From Verrucomicrobiales bacterium (GTDB taxonomy: Bacteria > Verrucomicrobiota > Verrucomicrobiia > Verrucomicrobiales > DEV007), in the NCBI GenBank assembly GCA_013911195.1, contig JACETS010000093.1:1-9445 (forward strand): a stretch of 9,445 nucleotides of DNA. Direction: 5' to 3'. The first letter of the stretch is position 1; each line of letters begins with the position of its first letter. Made by a program: the position numbers and the translations under genes. This document shows, in pieces, positions 7,018-9,445 of the stretch. A model generated the notes under the pieces. That model worked only from the letters and a program-made list of their open reading frames with translations. It made no database searches and had not been told where the DNA came from.

Positions 7018-8061
7018 CTAATTCAGACTCGCGATAATTTTTTCCGCAACATTTTTGAATTCCTTTGCCGTTTCGGATTCTCCTAAGGCAATAGGATTGC
7101 CAGAATCTCCGGCTTCTCTTGTCTGCATTTCTATAGGAATTTGACCTATTAAAGGAACACCTAATCTAGCTGATTCCTTTTCGCCTCCACCTTGACCGAA
7201 TATTGCATATTTTTCGCCATCACTTGGACAGAGGAAGTAACTCATGTTTTCAACTATCCCAAGTATAGGAACGTTTACTTTTGCAAACATTGAGGCTGCT
7301 TTTCTGGCATCGATAAGTGCCATCTCTTGAGGGGTGGTTACAATTATAGCCCCGTCGACTGATACTGACTGTGCTATCGTTAATTGAATATCTCCAGTTC
7401 CGGGAGGGAGGTCTAAAACCAAATAGTCTAGATCACCCCACAAACAACCAGTAAGAAATTGCTGAGTGTATCGTGTTGCTAGAGGTCCTCTTACTATAAC
7501 TGGTGAGCTGTCGTCCAATAAGAAGCCCATAGACATTAATTTTATTCCATGACTTTCAATTGGAATAATTTCGTTCTCATCTGTTGCAGTGGGCCTGGCA
7601 CTTTCTTGGCCAAACATTAGAGGAATGCTTGGTCCATAAAGATCACAATCGCATAGGCCTACACTAATATTTTCATCAAGCAGTGAAAGTGCTACAGCGA
7701 TATTTGTTGCTACTGTTGATTTTCCTACTCCACCTTTACCAGATGCGACTGCTATGATTTTTTTGACGCCCGGTAATGATGATTGGCCGATATTGTTTTC
7801 ACCTATTTGTTCAGGGGGGGATTTAATATCGATGTTAATTTTAACATTGCCAATACCAGGCACTAATTTGACGGCCTCCTGAGAGTCGTTATGAATTTTC
7901 TTGGGGATTGATGGATCCTTGGTCGCTAATTCAATATTAATAACAACATCATTTTCCTCTATAGAAATTGATTTAACTAATCCGAAAGAAACGATATTTC
8001 TACTGAACCCTGGATACTGGACTTTTTCCAAATATGCTAAAATATCCTTTTCATTAATCAC
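7018..8061 (-). CDS. mrp: Mrp/ApbC (NBP35-type) P-loop ATPase, Fe-S cluster carrier
   Basis: This is a complete 347-aa cytosolic protein. Residues about 1-80 form an N-terminal DUF59/MIP18-like domain (ILAYLEKVQYPGFSRNIV). The rest is a ParA/MinD-type ATPase: deviant Walker A SGKGGVGKST (107-116) with signature K109, switch I DCDLYGPSIP (138-147), Walker B/switch II VLDLPPGTGD (215-224), then ENMSYFLCPSDGEKYAIFG (271-289) and FGQGGG. The family carries or inserts 4Fe-4S clusters into apoproteins as a homodimer. The inter-subunit cluster ligand CxxC is here C278-P-S-D281, so the second cysteine is missing; the common Cys of the DUF59 domain is also replaced (ATKDPSIP). The start is GTG (8059-8061): an in-frame stop lies three codons upstream and no in-frame ATG precedes the P-loop. 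A GGAG lies 12 nt upstream, a long spacing. It sits 68 nt after rpoN and 64 nt before addB on the same strand, so one operon is likely. Confidence 0.93.
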   Translation of the reverse strand: MINEKDILAYLEKVQYPGFSRNIVSFGLVKSISIEENDVVINIELATKDPSIPKKIHNDSQEAVKLVPGIGNVKINIDIKSPPEQIGENNIGQSSLPGVKKIIAVASGKGGVGKSTVATNIAVALSLLDENISVGLCDCDLYGPSIPLMFGQESARPTATDENEIIPIESHGIKLMSMGFLLDDSSPVIVRGPLATRYTQQFLTGCLWGDLDYLVLDLPPGTGDIQLTIAQSVSVDGAIIVTTPQEMALIDARKAASMFAKVNVPILGIVENMSYFLCPSDGEKYAIFGQGGGEKESARLGVPLIGQIPIEMQTREAGDSGNPIALGESETAKEFKNVAEKIIASLN

Positions 8062-8129
8062 AAGAGATTACTGCTCCAGTAGAGTTGTTTGGTCAAGTAA
8101 ATCTATAAAGCTTTGAACTTAAAATGATA

Positions 8130-9445
8130 TTAATAAGTTCTTCTCAAGTGACTCGGAAGAATCCCTAATTCATCCCTGTATTTAGCAACTGTTCGGCGAG
8201 CTAATTTGATTCCTTGTTCATGGAGTTTTTTTACGATTTTATCATCACTGTAGGGCTTGGTATGATCTTCGTTTTTAACAAGATCACTAACGGCCTGTTT
8301 AACACTCGTATTACTTAATGATTCTCCGTCACTAGTTTCATAGCCTGGTTTGAAAAAATACTTCATTTCAAATACCCCTCTAGGAGTGGCAATATATTTT
8401 CCTGCAATTGCTCTACTAACAGTTGTTTCATGAACCCCAACAACTTCTGCGACCTGCGCCATGTTCATAGGGTGAAGGTGGGCAACTCCATGATCAAGGA
8501 AGTCGCGTTGTCGTTTGACAATTTCCTCAGAAATTTTTCTTATAGTCTCCTGTCTTTGCTCAATGCAACGAATAAGGAATTTACCAGCGTGAATTTTATC
8601 GCGTATATATTCTTTAGTATCGGTCGTGGCATTTCCTCCAGCAATTATATCCTTGTAAGTATTGCTAATACGTAAACGAGGTATCGTTTCATCGTTTATG
8701 TTGATTAGATATTCATCTGCATCTTTTATGACCGTCACATCTGGACTTATAAAATGATTGTTACCCTCTGATAATTCACTTCCAGGTTTAGGGTCAAGCT
8801 TTGCGATAGATTCCGCAGCTTCAGTGATTTTATCAATTGTTACGCCAAGTTTTTTAGAGATTTGGGGGTATCTTTTTCTAGCTAATTCATCCAAATACTT
8901 ATCTACAATCCTATGCTCAAGACTATGCTCCTTTCCTAATCGATTAAGTTGAATAAGAAGGCATTCCCTAAGGTCTTGTGCTCCAATGCCAGGAGGGTGA
9001 AATGACTGCAGAGTATTTAACGCTTTCTGTAGGGGTTGAAATGGAATTCCATTTTCTAGGGCAAGATCTTCAATGTTTTGAGATAGAAATCCATCATCAT
9101 CAATATAACCAATAAGGATTTGAGTGAGCTCGTGAACGTCCTTTTCACAATCCGTTGTGTTGAGTTGTTCAGTTAAATTTTCTGTTAGAGTTTGTGGCTC
9201 AACAAGGGAATCAATTCTTCTTTGGTATTTTTCATTTTCCTCATCAGTCCGCATTCTAGTTGATCGACTTTGTTGATAGTAATCACGCCAATCGTCATCA
9301 AGTTGTGAAATCTCAGATAATTCTTCATCAAGATCCTCCTGATCCTTATCAAGCTTTTCCTCTTCTAGTGAAATTTCTACAGACTCTTCCTCAAGAACTG
9401 GATTGGCTGACAATTCTTGGCCAATCATTTGATTAAGCTCTAATG
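8130..9445 (-). CDS. rpoN: RNA polymerase sigma-54 factor RpoN, N-terminus cut by the window edge
   Basis: This sigma factor recognises -24/-12 promoters and needs AAA+ activators to open them. About 438 residues are visible; family members are about 450-490 aa. The frame runs off the right edge: upstream of the ATG at 9426-9428 it continues LELNQ, and LELNQMIGQELSANPVLEEE fits region I (activator-interacting), so that ATG is internal. Numbering from that Met, an acidic region II (about 13-47) is followed by the core-binding domain (YIDDDGFL 108-115, FHPPGIGAQDLRECLL 143-158), the helix-turn-helix MAQVAEVVGVHETTVSRAIAGKY (from 323), TPRGVFEMKYFF (348-359) and the RpoN box ARRTVAKYRD (410-419), which contacts the -24 element. 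All diagnostic domains are intact, so it should be functional. It is the first gene visible in a minus-strand run with mrp and addBA. No terminator is apparent in the 68-nt gap to mrp. Confidence 0.95.
   Translation of the reverse strand, partial: LELNQMIGQELSANPVLEEESVEISLEEEKLDKDQEDLDEELSEISQLDDDWRDYYQQSRSTRMRTDEENEKYQRRIDSLVEPQTLTENLTEQLNTTDCEKDVHELTQILIGYIDDDGFLSQNIEDLALENGIPFQPLQKALNTLQSFHPPGIGAQDLRECLLIQLNRLGKEHSLEHRIVDKYLDELARKRYPQISKKLGVTIDKITEAAESIAKLDPKPGSELSEGNNHFISPDVTVIKDADEYLININDETIPRLRISNTYKDIIAGGNATTDTKEYIRDKIHAGKFLIRCIEQRQETIRKISEEIVKRQRDFLDHGVAHLHPMNMAQVAEVVGVHETTVSRAIAGKYIATPRGVFEMKYFFKPGYETSDGESLSNTSVKQAVSDLVKNEDHTKPYSDDKIVKKLHEQGIKLARRTVAKYRDELGILPSHLRRTY

Noticed and set aside
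7901..8116. Plus-strand open frame over the mrp start and the rpoN-mrp gap
   Set aside because: It is antisense to the conserved mrp N-terminus, shows no family resemblance, and has no independent signals.
8062..8129. Promoter or terminator between rpoN and mrp
   Set aside because: A TTGACC is visible on the minus strand, but no acceptable -10 follows at usual spacing, and there is no stable hairpin with a T-run.

Overview
This is an AT-rich bacterial window of dense, mostly ordinary chromosomal genes. It contains no tRNA, rRNA, CRISPR array, insertion sequence or phage gene that I can see. The style of the RpoN, Mrp and ROK proteins suggests a marine-type Verrucomicrobiota (Opitutales/Puniceicoccales-like) genome. 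That placement rests on sequence feel alone and is tentative.

The left part, on the plus strand, holds the 3' two-thirds of a ROK-family sugar kinase cut by the window edge (1-581). After a 69-nt gap comes a complete SIS-domain phosphosugar protein of the UPF0309 type (651-1442). Together they look like a small sugar or amino-sugar phosphorylation and processing cassette. The kinase has lost most of the usual ROK zinc-site cysteines.

The right part, on the minus strand, reads in transcription order rpoN (sigma-54, N-terminus cut by the right edge), mrp/apbC (Fe-S carrier ATPase, GTG start), an AddB-like nuclease and an AddA-like UvrD helicase. The gaps are 68, 64 and 2 nt. The two arms converge at 1442/1465 with only 22 nt between the stop codons, and that gap contains a perfect 12-bp palindrome.

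The most interesting material is the addB-addA pair. AddA keeps all the UvrD/SF1 helicase motifs but ends about 100 residues after motif VI, so it has no C-terminal nuclease domain. AddB has no Walker A but a complete PD-(D/E)XK nuclease site, and it lacks the C-terminal cysteine cluster of Fe-S AddB proteins. The predicted complex would therefore have one motor and one nuclease in separate subunits. Other points worth a look are a Mrp with its CxxC degraded to CPSD, a 9-bp-arm inverted repeat immediately upstream of addB, and apparent absence of Shine-Dalgarno sequences before addB and addA. I see no convincing wholly new system; the novelty is in variant architectures of known families.
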